Positions 29,982 to 37,921 of a stretch of DNA of 64,000 nt are shown piece by piece. Source of the stretch: an uncultured Pseudohongiella sp. (lineage in GTDB: Bacteria > Pseudomonadota > Gammaproteobacteria > Pseudomonadales > Pseudohongiellaceae); assembly GCA_902531515.1 (NCBI GenBank), contig CACAEJ010000001.1:124001-188000 (forward strand), in the 5' to 3' direction. The notes under the pieces are model-generated. The model ran no database searches, was not told the origin of the DNA, and saw only the letters and a program-made list of their open reading frames with translations. The translations under genes were made by a program, and so were the position numbers. Position 1 is the stretch's first letter. Each line of letters starts with the position of its first letter.

Positions 29982-30584
29982 TCAGGAGTTGGTTCGTCTG
30001 TCAATAAAACGCTCAAGCATCTCATAGGGCTGACAACCTACTAACAGATTCTGTTTATACTGAAAAGTAGGAACACCAGTGATGCCAAATTCTCGGCTTT
30101 CTTGCCAATCCGCATCGACAAGAGATTTGAATGACCGCTTTTCTAATACCTCTTTCGCTTCTTGCTTATCGAAACCTGCTTTTTCAGCAATTCTTAACAA
30201 CTCATTTAGATCACTGATGTTTTTACCTTCGACGAAGTAAGCTCGGTAAATTAAGTTGTGTATGTCTGATTCGCCATTTTGGACATCAGCCCATTTTCCA
30301 AGTTCCTGAGCCAGGCGACTATTGAAAGTATGAGTGCGCTCTCCATAGTCAAGCCTGGCGTCACGCATTAACCTTTTCATCTTCTCTTTCATTGGGGTTA
30401 GATCCCTACCTGGAAATAGTTTCTCAAGGTTTGCCCCTTCAATCGGTGTTTCCGGATGCAGAGGGAAGTGGATTAAATGCACACCTATGGGATGATCAGT
30501 CTTCAATTTTTCAATACTTACAGTACTGAGGTAACACCATGGTCAGACGTAATCTATGAAAACCCTCAATAGATTGTCTTTCAT
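29982..30584 (-). CDS. FrnE/DsbA-like thioredoxin-fold protein with in-frame UGA: probable selenoprotein
   Basis: Conventional calling gives a 174-residue fragment from a TTG at 30506 that lacks the family's N-terminal strand and redox motif. The same frame runs upstream to ATG 30584 and is interrupted only by TGA at 30545-30543, giving 200 residues that start MKDNLLRVFIDYV-U-PWCYLS. Residue 14 is where DsbA/FrnE proteins have the first Cys of CPWC; Trp16 and Cys17 are intact. The remainder has the helical insertion and GITGVPTFQYKQNLLVGCQP with the cis-proline. A stable hairpin follows the TGA at bacterial SECIS distance. The ATG overlaps the upstream gene's stop (ATGA), supporting both start and expression. 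The likely role is thiol-disulfide or isomerase chemistry; no signal peptide is seen, so probably cytosolic. A nonsense mutation is the alternative. Confidence 0.82.
30511..30529 (-). promoter_or_regulatory. Bacterial SECIS-like hairpin
   Basis: On the transcript, UCAGUACUGUAAGUAUUGA folds into 8 base pairs (one G-U) closed by the loop GUA. The loop G is the first loop base and lies 22 bases after the UGA. Bacterial SECIS elements read by SelB have a short stem with a G at the start of a small loop about 16-37 bases after the UGA, so both form and distance fit. It lies inside the coding frame, as required in bacteria. Confidence 0.72.
30543..30545 (-). other. In-frame UGA, proposed selenocysteine codon
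   Basis: TGA replaces the codon for the nucleophilic Cys of the CPWC motif (context D-Y-V-UGA-P-W-C-Y). The same gene uses TGG for Trp, and neighbouring genes end in TGA, so a genome-wide reassignment of TGA is unlikely. Confidence 0.78.
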
Positions 30585-32137
30585 TCTTCAGCCTTACTAC
30601 TAGGGATTAGTGAGACAACCTTGCCGCCTTCACCATGCTCAAACAGCAGATAGATATTTCCATTTAAACCCATTTCCACGTCTCGAATGCGGCCTATGCC
30701 TTCAAAAAGAGTCTCTGTCTCGACAAAGCGGTTATTCTCTATATCGATCCGGAATAAGCTCCGCGATTTGAGAGATCCAACAATAAAGTCACCTTTCCAA
30801 TTAGGAAATTTTTTGCTCTGACTAATGATGAAACTGGAAACGGCGGGAGATGGTGTCATATCCACGACCGGCTGTGTTATGTCGGATAGCTCAAAAGCAA
30901 TTCCGAGGTCCAGACCATTCACTCGACTCCCGTCGTAGTGCAAACCTGTCGAGTAAAGGGGCCACCCATAATTTTCTGCAGGGAGTAACCGATTAATCTC
31001 GTCGCCCCCTCGAGGGCCGTGTTCACTTCCCCAAAGTTCGCCATTGTTTTGGTCATATTCAAGCCCTTGCGGGCTTCGATGACCATAGGTGTAAATACTT
31101 TCATAAACATTCTCAACGCCGAAGTATGGATTGTCTTCAGGAATGGAGCCGTCATCATTGACACGATGAATTTTGCCACATGGTGTAGCTAAATTTTGGA
31201 TACCTCCTCCTTGTCCGCCGCACTTCATACCTATTGAGAAGTATACATGACCCCTATTATCAAAAGTTATGCGGCCTCCGGCGCCAACGTCCCCAGCAAA
31301 AAAATAATCCTCTATCGGAGCCTGCCAAATTACTTCCTGATCTATCCAGTTAGTCCCATCCAATCTGCCTCGAACGAGTCTGTTCATGGAAACAGGCCTC
31401 TCCTCTCGACGACTTGCTTCATTGCAGTCTGTGCAGCGGTGGCTGTGATATAGGTAGATCCAGCCATTCTCAATATAATTCGGGTGAAGTCTGATATCAA
31501 ATAACCAGCCCATACCCCTTTCAATGTCAATTCGCGATTCTAGTCTGTATATGTCGTCGTAAGCTGTGGGAGTACCTTGGATGAGATCCGACCGACCGTC
31601 GTCTTGACGAATGATTCGTACCCCCTTAGTTTTTTCGGTGACGAGAATGTCACCGTTTGGCATCGGCTCGATTGAGAAGGGGAGTGGGTCGAGATCTTCA
31701 GCGACAATTTCTAAACTAAAGTTGTGCAAAGAGGTTTCGAAAACCTCGTCAGGTATAGTAAAGTCTGTGTCATAATTCGAAGTGACATAGCCCACATTAT
31801 TTCGCGTTTCCATCAAGTACATGGCCAAGCCACGGATTTCAGTCGGGCTGAAGATGTCTCGCCAACTTGGCATGCCTTGAACTTCATACCCGCTGGTTAT
31901 ACTAGTGACGATTGCTTCTATCGACTCTCCATGAATTAGGCTGCCCCGAAGCGTTGATCCTTGACCGGTGCCCTCTAAGTTTTCCCCGTGGCAAACTGCA
32001 CAATTATTTTGAAACATCAAGCGTGATTCAGTAACCCCGGAGTATGCTTCGGCCTCTTGCTGAGCTATCGATTGACCTGCTGACGATAACCCAAACGCCA
32101 GAAAAAGAAGATAAAGAACTAATTTGAGGGATTGCAT
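30581..32137 (-). CDS. Exported cytochrome c / PQQ-dependent sugar dehydrogenase-like fusion
   Basis: 518 residues. A signal peptide (about 1-26, ending SIAQ) is followed by a monohaem cytochrome c domain (Cys46, Cys49, His50 in NNCAVCHGENLEG, with GMPSW supplying the likely Met ligand), then a glucose/sorbosone-dehydrogenase six-bladed propeller with GDILVTEKTKGVRII, YGHRSPQGLEYD and SEHGPRGGDEINRL. The fusion should pass electrons from a quinone-dependent oxidation to its own haem in the periplasm. Substrate unknown; no PQQ synthesis genes are in the window. Its TGA overlaps the ATG of the FrnE-like selenoprotein gene by 4 bases. Confidence 0.88.
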   Translation of the reverse strand: MQSLKLVLYLLFLAFGLSSAGQSIAQQEAEAYSGVTESRLMFQNNCAVCHGENLEGTGQGSTLRGSLIHGESIEAIVTSITSGYEVQGMPSWRDIFSPTEIRGLAMYLMETRNNVGYVTSNYDTDFTIPDEVFETSLHNFSLEIVAEDLDPLPFSIEPMPNGDILVTEKTKGVRIIRQDDGRSDLIQGTPTAYDDIYRLESRIDIERGMGWLFDIRLHPNYIENGWIYLYHSHRCTDCNEASRREERPVSMNRLVRGRLDGTNWIDQEVIWQAPIEDYFFAGDVGAGGRITFDNRGHVYFSIGMKCGGQGGGIQNLATPCGKIHRVNDDGSIPEDNPYFGVENVYESIYTYGHRSPQGLEYDQNNGELWGSEHGPRGGDEINRLLPAENYGWPLYSTGLHYDGSRVNGLDLGIAFELSDITQPVVDMTPSPAVSSFIISQSKKFPNWKGDFIVGSLKSRSLFRIDIENNRFVETETLFEGIGRIRDVEMGLNGNIYLLFEHGEGGKVVSLIPSSKAEE

Positions 32138-32327
32138 TTTGTATCATTCCAGTTCACGGTTTTCCAAACCTACTCCTACTCAATTGTTTTTGCAATTTAC
32201 CAAACAAACTAGGATGACCGACATGATTAAGGGTATACTAATTAGCTATTTTTAAAGTTCTCCAATTTGCGGAAAACATCCAATCAAGTGGGGAAGTGGA
32301 TTAAATTCTTAATGTGAGGTGGGGTAG

Positions 32328-33998
32328 ATGCGCAGACTAATAGCACTATTTGGCGCGGCGTTTTTATTAATTAACGTATTTTCAAAGGCTTACGCTCAGG
32401 GAGATCAGAGGGCATTAGCCATTATTGTTCCGGGTGGGGGTACTTATAGCCGTACAATCTCTACGGATTCAGAAGAGGCCCAGGCCTTTTTCGATCAGGG
32501 GATTCGAATGGCATGGGGGTTTTATTTTCCGGAATCTATCGCCTCTTATCAGGAGGCAGCAAGGCTTGACCCGGACAGTCCCATGCCGCACTGGGGAATA
32601 GCCCATGCAGCAGGACCTAATCCAAATAGTAGGTATCAAGGTTTGCCTGATGACCCGCAGGGGGCCGGACTGGCGGCAATTCGCCGCGCGATGGAATTGG
32701 CTGATAATGGCTCACAGTTAGAGCGAGACCTGATAACTGCCACCTACGTACTTTACAATAAGGATGCGGTTTCGGATGATAGAGAGAGGGATTTTGCGTT
32801 TTTGGCCGCTATGCGCGAGCTCCACGATAAATATCCTGGTGATGCCGATATTGCTACGGTTTTTGGTGAGGCGTATATGAATACGACCCGCTGGGATTAC
32901 TGGGAGGCGGATGGTTCGGCAAAGTCAGGTACTGCGGAAGGCAAAGCGGCTCTGGAGGCTGCGATGGCCTTGGAGCACGATCACCCTGGAGCAAACCATT
33001 TGTATATTCATTTGATGGAGGGTTCAGATCAGCCAGAACTTGCGATGCCAGCCGCTCAGAAACTAGAGGGTACATTGCCCATTTCTGGCCACATGGTGCA
33101 CATGCCAGGCCACATTTACTTGCGGGTTGGCGAGTATGAGAAAGCTATTTTGTCAAATGAGCGGTCACAAATTGTGGATGACCAATTCGCCGAAATATGG
33201 GGAGACACTAATTTCCCTCTAATTGGCACTTATCCTTTATCACACAAAATTCATAAGCCTCATGCACTCGATTTTGTTCGCTATGCAAATATGCTGCAAG
33301 GGAACTATGAGGATGCCAGTGAGGCAGCTTACCGTAACTCAGGTCAAGGCATGGGAGCCCTTAGAGGAAGTAACAAGAATACAGCTCACGCCTGGATGAT
33401 GGATAAGGTCTTCGGCAAATGGGATAAAATACACGCAGCCAACGCAGAGAACAAAGAGCTGGCAGATAGCCCTTACCTTAAGGGTATGTGGGCTTATGTA
33501 ATGGGCAGTGCTCATGCAGCGATGGGCCACATAGGTCCTGCCGAGGCAGAATTGGCAATTATAAGAGAACAAATTTCAGCAGAAGGTGTGAACGGCTCGG
33601 GTGTTGGTCCGACGCCTGCGGATCACGTTCTCAGTTTAGCGATGCATGCACTCCTGGGAGAAATTGAACAGGCCAAAGGGAATCTTGATGGTGCCATTTT
33701 GCATTTTGGTCATGCGGTGGAGTTCCAAGATAATTTGAATTACACCGAGCCACCTGATTGGTCTCACTCAATCAGACTGTACCTAGGCGCTGCGCTGCTG
33801 GAAGCAGGACAAGCCGCTGAGGCTGAGAAGGTTTACCGCAAGGATCTAGAGTGGAATCAGCGAAATGGTTGGACAACCTTTGGACTTTATCAAGCGCTAG
33901 ATGCGCAAGGTAAAGATCAGGAGGCAATTATCGTGAACCGGCAGTTTGAAGAACTTTGGCGAAATGCTGACGTTGAGCTAGAACGTTCAAGGTTATAA
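32328..33998 (+). CDS. Exported TPR-repeat protein
   Basis: 556 residues with a clear signal peptide (MRRLIALFGAAFLLINVF...AYAQ) and helical tetratricopeptide-like repeats, the first around FFDQGIRMAWGFYFPESIASYQEAARLDPDSP. Histidine-rich stretches occur at HPGANHLYIHLME and SGHMVHMPGHIYLRVGEYEKA. No enzyme family is recognised; proteins of this type are widespread in marine proteobacteria and lack a known function. Strong GAGGTGGGG ribosome site. It diverges from the cytochrome/dehydrogenase gene with 190 bases between and is closed by a strong terminator. Confidence 0.75.
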   Translation: MRRLIALFGAAFLLINVFSKAYAQGDQRALAIIVPGGGTYSRTISTDSEEAQAFFDQGIRMAWGFYFPESIASYQEAARLDPDSPMPHWGIAHAAGPNPNSRYQGLPDDPQGAGLAAIRRAMELADNGSQLERDLITATYVLYNKDAVSDDRERDFAFLAAMRELHDKYPGDADIATVFGEAYMNTTRWDYWEADGSAKSGTAEGKAALEAAMALEHDHPGANHLYIHLMEGSDQPELAMPAAQKLEGTLPISGHMVHMPGHIYLRVGEYEKAILSNERSQIVDDQFAEIWGDTNFPLIGTYPLSHKIHKPHALDFVRYANMLQGNYEDASEAAYRNSGQGMGALRGSNKNTAHAWMMDKVFGKWDKIHAANAENKELADSPYLKGMWAYVMGSAHAAMGHIGPAEAELAIIREQISAEGVNGSGVGPTPADHVLSLAMHALLGEIEQAKGNLDGAILHFGHAVEFQDNLNYTEPPDWSHSIRLYLGAALLEAGQAAEAEKVYRKDLEWNQRNGWTTFGLYQALDAQGKDQEAIIVNRQFEELWRNADVELERSRL

Positions 33999-34017
33999 TT
34001 TAAACTTGCTTTATAAT

Positions 34018-34048
34018 AAAAATGCAGAGCTTTGCTCTGCATTTTTTT
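34018..34048 (+). terminator. Rho-independent terminator after the TPR gene
   Basis: AAAAATGCAGAGC (34018-34030), loop TTT, GCTCTGCATTTTT (34034-34046) and a T run to 34048: a perfect 13-bp inverted repeat with A and T tails, able to act in both directions. About 20 bases after the stop of the TPR gene. Confidence 0.93.
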
Positions 34049-34202
34049 ATATAGGGCGCCAGTTGGTCTAGAGCATAAATTAAGCCACCTGGACCCACTT
34101 GATGCTCCCTGTGGTCGATCTCAGGCTAGGCTTAGGTCAAGAGCGTCCGCCCATCAAATAGTGAGTTAATAATCTTAAAGCTTTTCCAGATTTCAAGAGA
34201 CC

Positions 34203-34754
34203 ATGAAAGAATTTGAATTTTCTTGCCGAGTGGCAAATAAGTCAGATGTAGCATCTATAACAGAGCTTATGAGGCTCTCGATTGAGATCAACATGAAAGC
34301 GTTCCTTAGTGCTGAACAAATAGAGGCTAATAAGGAGTCGATGGGTGTAGATCACACGCTGATCGAAGACGGCAGTTATTTCGTGGTAGAGACATCTAAA
34401 AAAGGTAAAAAAGTCCTGGTAGGCTGCGGGGGTTGGAGTAGACGCCGGACGTTGTTTGGTGGAAACCATACCAAAGGTCGAGACGACAGCTTTTCGGATT
34501 CGCAGAAAGAACCTGCAAGAATTCGTGCGATGTATACTCATCCGGACTGGACGAGGAGGGGGATAGGTTCTCTCCTTCTGCAAAAGGGTGAGCAGGCAGC
34601 GAGAGAGGCTGGCTTTAAGGTAATTGAATTAGGTTCGACCATCCCAGGGGAGCCTCTCTATGTCGCTAAAGGGTATACAGAGGTTTCAAGAAAGAAGAGA
34701 AAAGCGGCAAACGGGCATGTAAATACTATTATAAAAATGCGTAAAAGCCTTTAG
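34203..34754 (+). CDS. GNAT-family N-acetyltransferase
   Basis: 183 residues, cytosolic. The acetyl-CoA motif A reads ARIRAMYTHPDWTRRGIGSLLLQ (core RRGIGS), followed by a helix with GEQAAREAG and the late GYTEVSRKKR. Substrate not predictable. 32 bases upstream of a sirtuin gene on the same strand; acetyltransferase and deacetylase side by side suggests opposing roles, but this is inference from position only. Confidence 0.85.
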   Translation: MKEFEFSCRVANKSDVASITELMRLSIEINMKAFLSAEQIEANKESMGVDHTLIEDGSYFVVETSKKGKKVLVGCGGWSRRRTLFGGNHTKGRDDSFSDSQKEPARIRAMYTHPDWTRRGIGSLLLQKGEQAAREAGFKVIELGSTIPGEPLYVAKGYTEVSRKKRKAANGHVNTIIKMRKSL

Positions 34755-34786
34755 CGTTTAAAGGATTTCGGAATCTAAGTAATTCA

Positions 34787-35671
34787 ATGTTTCCATTGAG
34801 GTCAAATTTGTCAGAACAGACCACTGTAGAATCCCGTCTGGGGTCCGCGCTCCACTTAGCAGAATTTATCGAACAGTACCCAGAGCTTTTTGTTATTACA
34901 GGAGCCGGAATCAGTCATAACTCTGGCATCCAAACATATCGAGACGAAGTCGGTAACTGGAAAAGCAATAACCCAATTCAGCACTCTGAATTTCTAAACA
35001 AAGAGACGGCTCGCAGAAGATACTGGGCACGAAGCTTCGGTGGTTGGCCTAACGTCTCATCGGCGAAACCTAACGATGCGCATAGAGCCTTAGTCAAGTT
35101 GGAATCTAAAGGTTACGTTGCAACCCTAGCTACGCAAAACGTAGATAGGCTGCACCAAAAAGCTGGTCATAAAAAAGTCACAGACCTTCATGGGAGATTA
35201 GATCAAGTTGTTTGTATGAACTGTGGGCTATTGACTTCGCGAGAAGAAGTTCAAGCTTGGCTTTGTCAGCACAATCCTCAGTTAGCCCGCATGAAAACAA
35301 TAGAGACGGCGTTAAGACCAGATGGGGACGCAGAGGTGCAAGATGAATTTGTTCATGAAATTAAGGTTCCTAAGTGCCCTAGATGCAGCGGATTGTTGAA
35401 ACCAAATGTGGTTTTCTACGGGAGCACTGTTAATAAAGAAGTTGTTAACTATCTCTTCAATGGTTTACAGAAAGCTAAAGCGCTATTGGTGATTGGCACA
35501 TCACTAATGGTTTATTCTAGTTTTCGTTTTTGTAAGTATGCGAATGAGAATAAGATACCTATCGCTTGCATAAACCAGGGACTTACTAGAGGCGACAGTC
35601 TTTTTTCTCTTAAGGTTGGAGGAGATTGCTCAGAGGTTTTAAATCAATTGATCGGATGTTTGCTGGACTAA
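34787..35671 (+). CDS. Sir2-family NAD-dependent protein deacylase
   Basis: 294 residues, cytosolic sirtuin. NAD site TGAGISHNSGIQTYRDE (residues about 38-54), TQNVDRLHQKAG, catalytic His135 in DLHGRL, and a four-Cys zinc site (CMNC at 143-146, then CPRC). The GISxxSGIxxYR form with an E after the Arg resembles the SIRT4-like class II group. The N-terminal 25 residues before the Rossmann fold are poorly conserved, so the exact start is uncertain. A GNAT gene precedes it. Confidence 0.91.
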   Translation: MFPLRSNLSEQTTVESRLGSALHLAEFIEQYPELFVITGAGISHNSGIQTYRDEVGNWKSNNPIQHSEFLNKETARRRYWARSFGGWPNVSSAKPNDAHRALVKLESKGYVATLATQNVDRLHQKAGHKKVTDLHGRLDQVVCMNCGLLTSREEVQAWLCQHNPQLARMKTIETALRPDGDAEVQDEFVHEIKVPKCPRCSGLLKPNVVFYGSTVNKEVVNYLFNGLQKAKALLVIGTSLMVYSSFRFCKYANENKIPIACINQGLTRGDSLFSLKVGGDCSEVLNQLIGCLLD

Positions 35672-35756
35672 GGCTAAAAGGACCCCCACCAACGAAAACC
35701 CAGGCTGACGTTGGTGGAAGTCTTTAATCGAAGTTGATCAGTTCTTTGAACTTAAC

Positions 35757-36926
35757 TTACGATGTTCTGATGGTCCTTGGGAATTGTGCATAGTTCTCCC
35801 AACGGCTTGCTTTTTCCGGCATCTCTTCTGCCGTAAGCTGAACATGGCCGTTTACATCGGTGGCCCTCGAAACTAATGTATGCTCACCGGGAGTCGGGTT
35901 CCAATCCATTGTGAATAATTTCCAGGAATATTTGGTGGACCTCGGGTCGACAGCTGCTTCTTGCCAAACACCGTCATCGACCTTTACTTCGACGCTGCGA
36001 AGCGGAGTACCATCCGTCAGCACAAAACCGGTTATTTTGTGCTGATTGCCCAGTTTGGTTACTCGCACAACTGCAGATTTTAACTGAATCCTTGTGACCG
36101 AATTCTCGACCCATCGTTCTTCACCACCAATCATTTCTTTCTTTAAGGTAACGTAGTCCCGACCCATAAACCTGCCCATATGTCGTCTATCTTGGACATG
36201 TATTTGTGTTAACCATTTAACATTGGCGACACCGTAAAAACCGGGCACGAGAAGACGTACTGGCCGACCGTGGCCCTGAGGTAAATTTTCGCCATTCATT
36301 TCAAGAGCTAACAGGTTTTCCTCTCGCAATGCCTCTGCCACAGGAAGGCTTCTAGAAAAGGACTGCTCTACTTCGATGTCCCGATTTGGAATCTCCTCTG
36401 CTCCGCTATCGGCGCCAAAGAATACGACTTCAGTCCCTTCGCTTTTTACTCCACTTGCATTGAGCAAGTCTTGAAGTCTCACGCCTTTCCAATTCGCGTT
36501 ACCAATCAGGCCTTGGAACCTACCGGTATTATTTCCACCACACTCAAAACCAGCATCTATGCCGACTTGGTTCATGCCTTGCAGATTTGAGAGGCTGTAT
36601 TCCATCTCTCGATCGACTAACCCAGTTACTTTTAGGGTGTAATCGGAGAGATCTATCTCTGGTTGGCCGTAATGTTGTACAACATAAAAGTCCTGATTGT
36701 CGGTATAGAAGTCTGAGATCATTCTTGTGTCTAACCAGTGCGGTGCGCCCGGTCTTGCAGGTGGTCTGCTGTAATCTTCAGGCATATCAGTAAACAAAAC
36801 CAGTTCCTCTCCTTGCGCGAGAGCCGGGAGTATCCATTGGGGCATGCTTGCCAGTGTGCCAGCCGCCACACTTGTGTTGACTGTTTTTTTTATCGCTTCT
36901 CTTCGGGTAATCTTTTTGTCATTCAT
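35757..36926 (-). CDS. Tat-exported sulfite-oxidase-family molybdoenzyme
   Basis: 389 residues: twin-arginine leader (TRREAIKKT, cleavage near ALAQ), a molybdopterin sulfite-oxidase fold with molybdenum-ligand Cys129 in FECGGNNTGRF, and the C-terminal Ig-like dimerisation domain (RIQLKSAVVRV to RATDVNGHVQ). The family includes sulfite dehydrogenase SorA and sulfane dehydrogenase SoxC; motifs alone do not decide between sulfite and another substrate. Last gene of the mau-containing operon, 33 bases after a small cytochrome c gene that is the obvious electron acceptor, recalling SorAB or SoxCD. Must act in the periplasm. Confidence 0.87.
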   Translation of the reverse strand: MNDKKITRREAIKKTVNTSVAAGTLASMPQWILPALAQGEELVLFTDMPEDYSRPPARPGAPHWLDTRMISDFYTDNQDFYVVQHYGQPEIDLSDYTLKVTGLVDREMEYSLSNLQGMNQVGIDAGFECGGNNTGRFQGLIGNANWKGVRLQDLLNASGVKSEGTEVVFFGADSGAEEIPNRDIEVEQSFSRSLPVAEALREENLLALEMNGENLPQGHGRPVRLLVPGFYGVANVKWLTQIHVQDRRHMGRFMGRDYVTLKKEMIGGEERWVENSVTRIQLKSAVVRVTKLGNQHKITGFVLTDGTPLRSVEVKVDDGVWQEAAVDPRSTKYSWKLFTMDWNPTPGEHTLVSRATDVNGHVQLTAEEMPEKASRWENYAQFPRTIRTS

Positions 36927-36959
36927 AAGGCAGTCCTCGTTTAATCTTATAATTTGGTC

Positions 36960-37376
36960 TTAAAATTCGTAAGCTTTCCAATGATCTTCTCTGTACTTAT
37001 TTGGGTTTGCCAAAATCTGGGTTCTTGCTTCTGTTACTTCTCCAACGGTTAGTTTCCTAAAATTTTTTGGTAGTGTCTTAGCGTTGAATTCTTCTAATAA
37101 CCAATTCAAAACTTCAGTGAGCTCAGCATTTGAGATGGGGGCATGAGCCGAGCCTGGGACTCGCGCCAGATATCCTCGCATGGCATTTACATTCATCATA
37201 TGTCCAAGTTCATCGTGCAGAGTTGGGACATTTGGGGGTTTACCCTCGCCCATTGGGCGATGGCATCCGCTACAATAAAGTAAATAATTTGTTCGCGGAC
37301 TAGCAGCAAAAACTGCGTTGGTAGTTTGTAATAAGAGAAGGCCAAGCGATGTGAAAAGCACGAGTTTTTTTCGCAT
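36960..37376 (-). CDS. Small exported cytochrome c
   Basis: Taken from ATG 37376: 138 residues with a signal peptide (MRKKLVLFTSLGLLLLQTTNAVFA) and one haem-binding CSGCH (Cys35, Cys38, His39). The frame is open to an ATG at 37424, but that would overlap the mauA-like gene by 40 bases and put 16 Arg-rich residues before the signal. It probably takes electrons from the adjacent molybdoenzyme, and may also serve the amine dehydrogenase, since no amicyanin gene is present. The Met ligand may be one of the residues in GHMMNVNAMRG. Confidence 0.82.
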   Translation of the reverse strand: MRKKLVLFTSLGLLLLQTTNAVFAASPRTNYLLYCSGCHRPMGEGKPPNVPTLHDELGHMMNVNAMRGYLARVPGSAHAPISNAELTEVLNWLLEEFNAKTLPKNFRKLTVGEVTEARTQILANPNKYREDHWKAYEF

Positions 37377-37384
37377 GGTTTTGA

Positions 37385-37921
37385 CTACTCGTCGGCTGCG
37401 CCTAGCACTAACGAAACGGTGCAATGATAGCTTGTATTTTCAGTCCCAAAACACCAAAGCACAGTACTGCTATTGCTGTTGAAATAAACTGGTTTGTCAC
37501 CTTCCGTATTGTGGCAACCACATCGTGAGCAGACTGCCTTTCCACAACAGTCATTATATGACATCAGGTAGCTGCGCCCGTCTGCCGGATTAGTGCAAGT
37601 GCCAACCCAGGTGATAGGTGAAGCTTCAGAACCGGGAGGACAGGAAGTATATGTTCCTCCGCAACACGCACAAAGTGTCCCGCTCATGGCGCAGTATCGC
37701 CAGTAATCGCAGCTCTGTGGATCACCAATTTCTTGGACTGATTCCTGAGCAAACGATCGTGCTACAGGTAATAGCGGGAACGATGCCGCACCGGTCAGGA
37801 AAATACCCAGCTTAGAAATGAAGTTTCTTCGAGATAGCTTGCGAGCCATAGCTAAACTTGTGCGGCGCGCACTTTCATCTATCCAGTAGTAAGTTCTATC
37901 AATAATCCTGCCTATTCTCAT
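37385..37921 (-). CDS. mauA: Methylamine/aromatic amine dehydrogenase light chain (TTQ subunit)
   Basis: 178 residues with a long twin-arginine signal (SRRNFISKLG), as in MauA. The mature part is very Cys-rich (14 counted). The two tryptophans that form tryptophan tryptophylquinone are Trp105 (SPITWVGTC) and Trp156 (TVLWCFGT), 51 apart as in Paracoccus methylamine dehydrogenase (Trp57/Trp108 from memory). Asp124 in NDCCG matches the essential Asp76, but the position of Asp32 is Ser80 (CAMSG). Overlaps the mauD-like gene by 4 bases (ATGA). Oxidises a primary amine in the periplasm together with MauB; which amine is unknown. Confidence 0.9.
   Translation of the reverse strand: MRIGRIIDRTYYWIDESARRTSLAMARKLSRRNFISKLGIFLTGAASFPLLPVARSFAQESVQEIGDPQSCDYWRYCAMSGTLCACCGGTYTSCPPGSEASPITWVGTCTNPADGRSYLMSYNDCCGKAVCSRCGCHNTEGDKPVYFNSNSSTVLWCFGTENTSYHCTVSLVLGAADE

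Noticed and set aside
29982-30506. A complete 174-residue DsbA-like protein starting at TTG 30506
   Set aside because: It lacks the first strand and redox motif of the fold and starts within a family-like helix; the upstream frame continues to an ATG that overlaps the previous stop, broken only by the UGA at the active-site Cys.
30543-30545. TGA read as Trp (recoded genome)
   Set aside because: TGG is used for Trp throughout and TGA ends many genes here (for example hemC and the HMG-CoA-synthase-like gene), so TGA is a stop in this organism apart from this site.
35686-35717. Hairpin CCACCAACG / CGTTGGTGG as a terminator between the sirtuin and molybdoenzyme genes
   Set aside because: A 9-bp stem with a 14-base loop but no T run on either strand; could slow polymerase but not a standard terminator.
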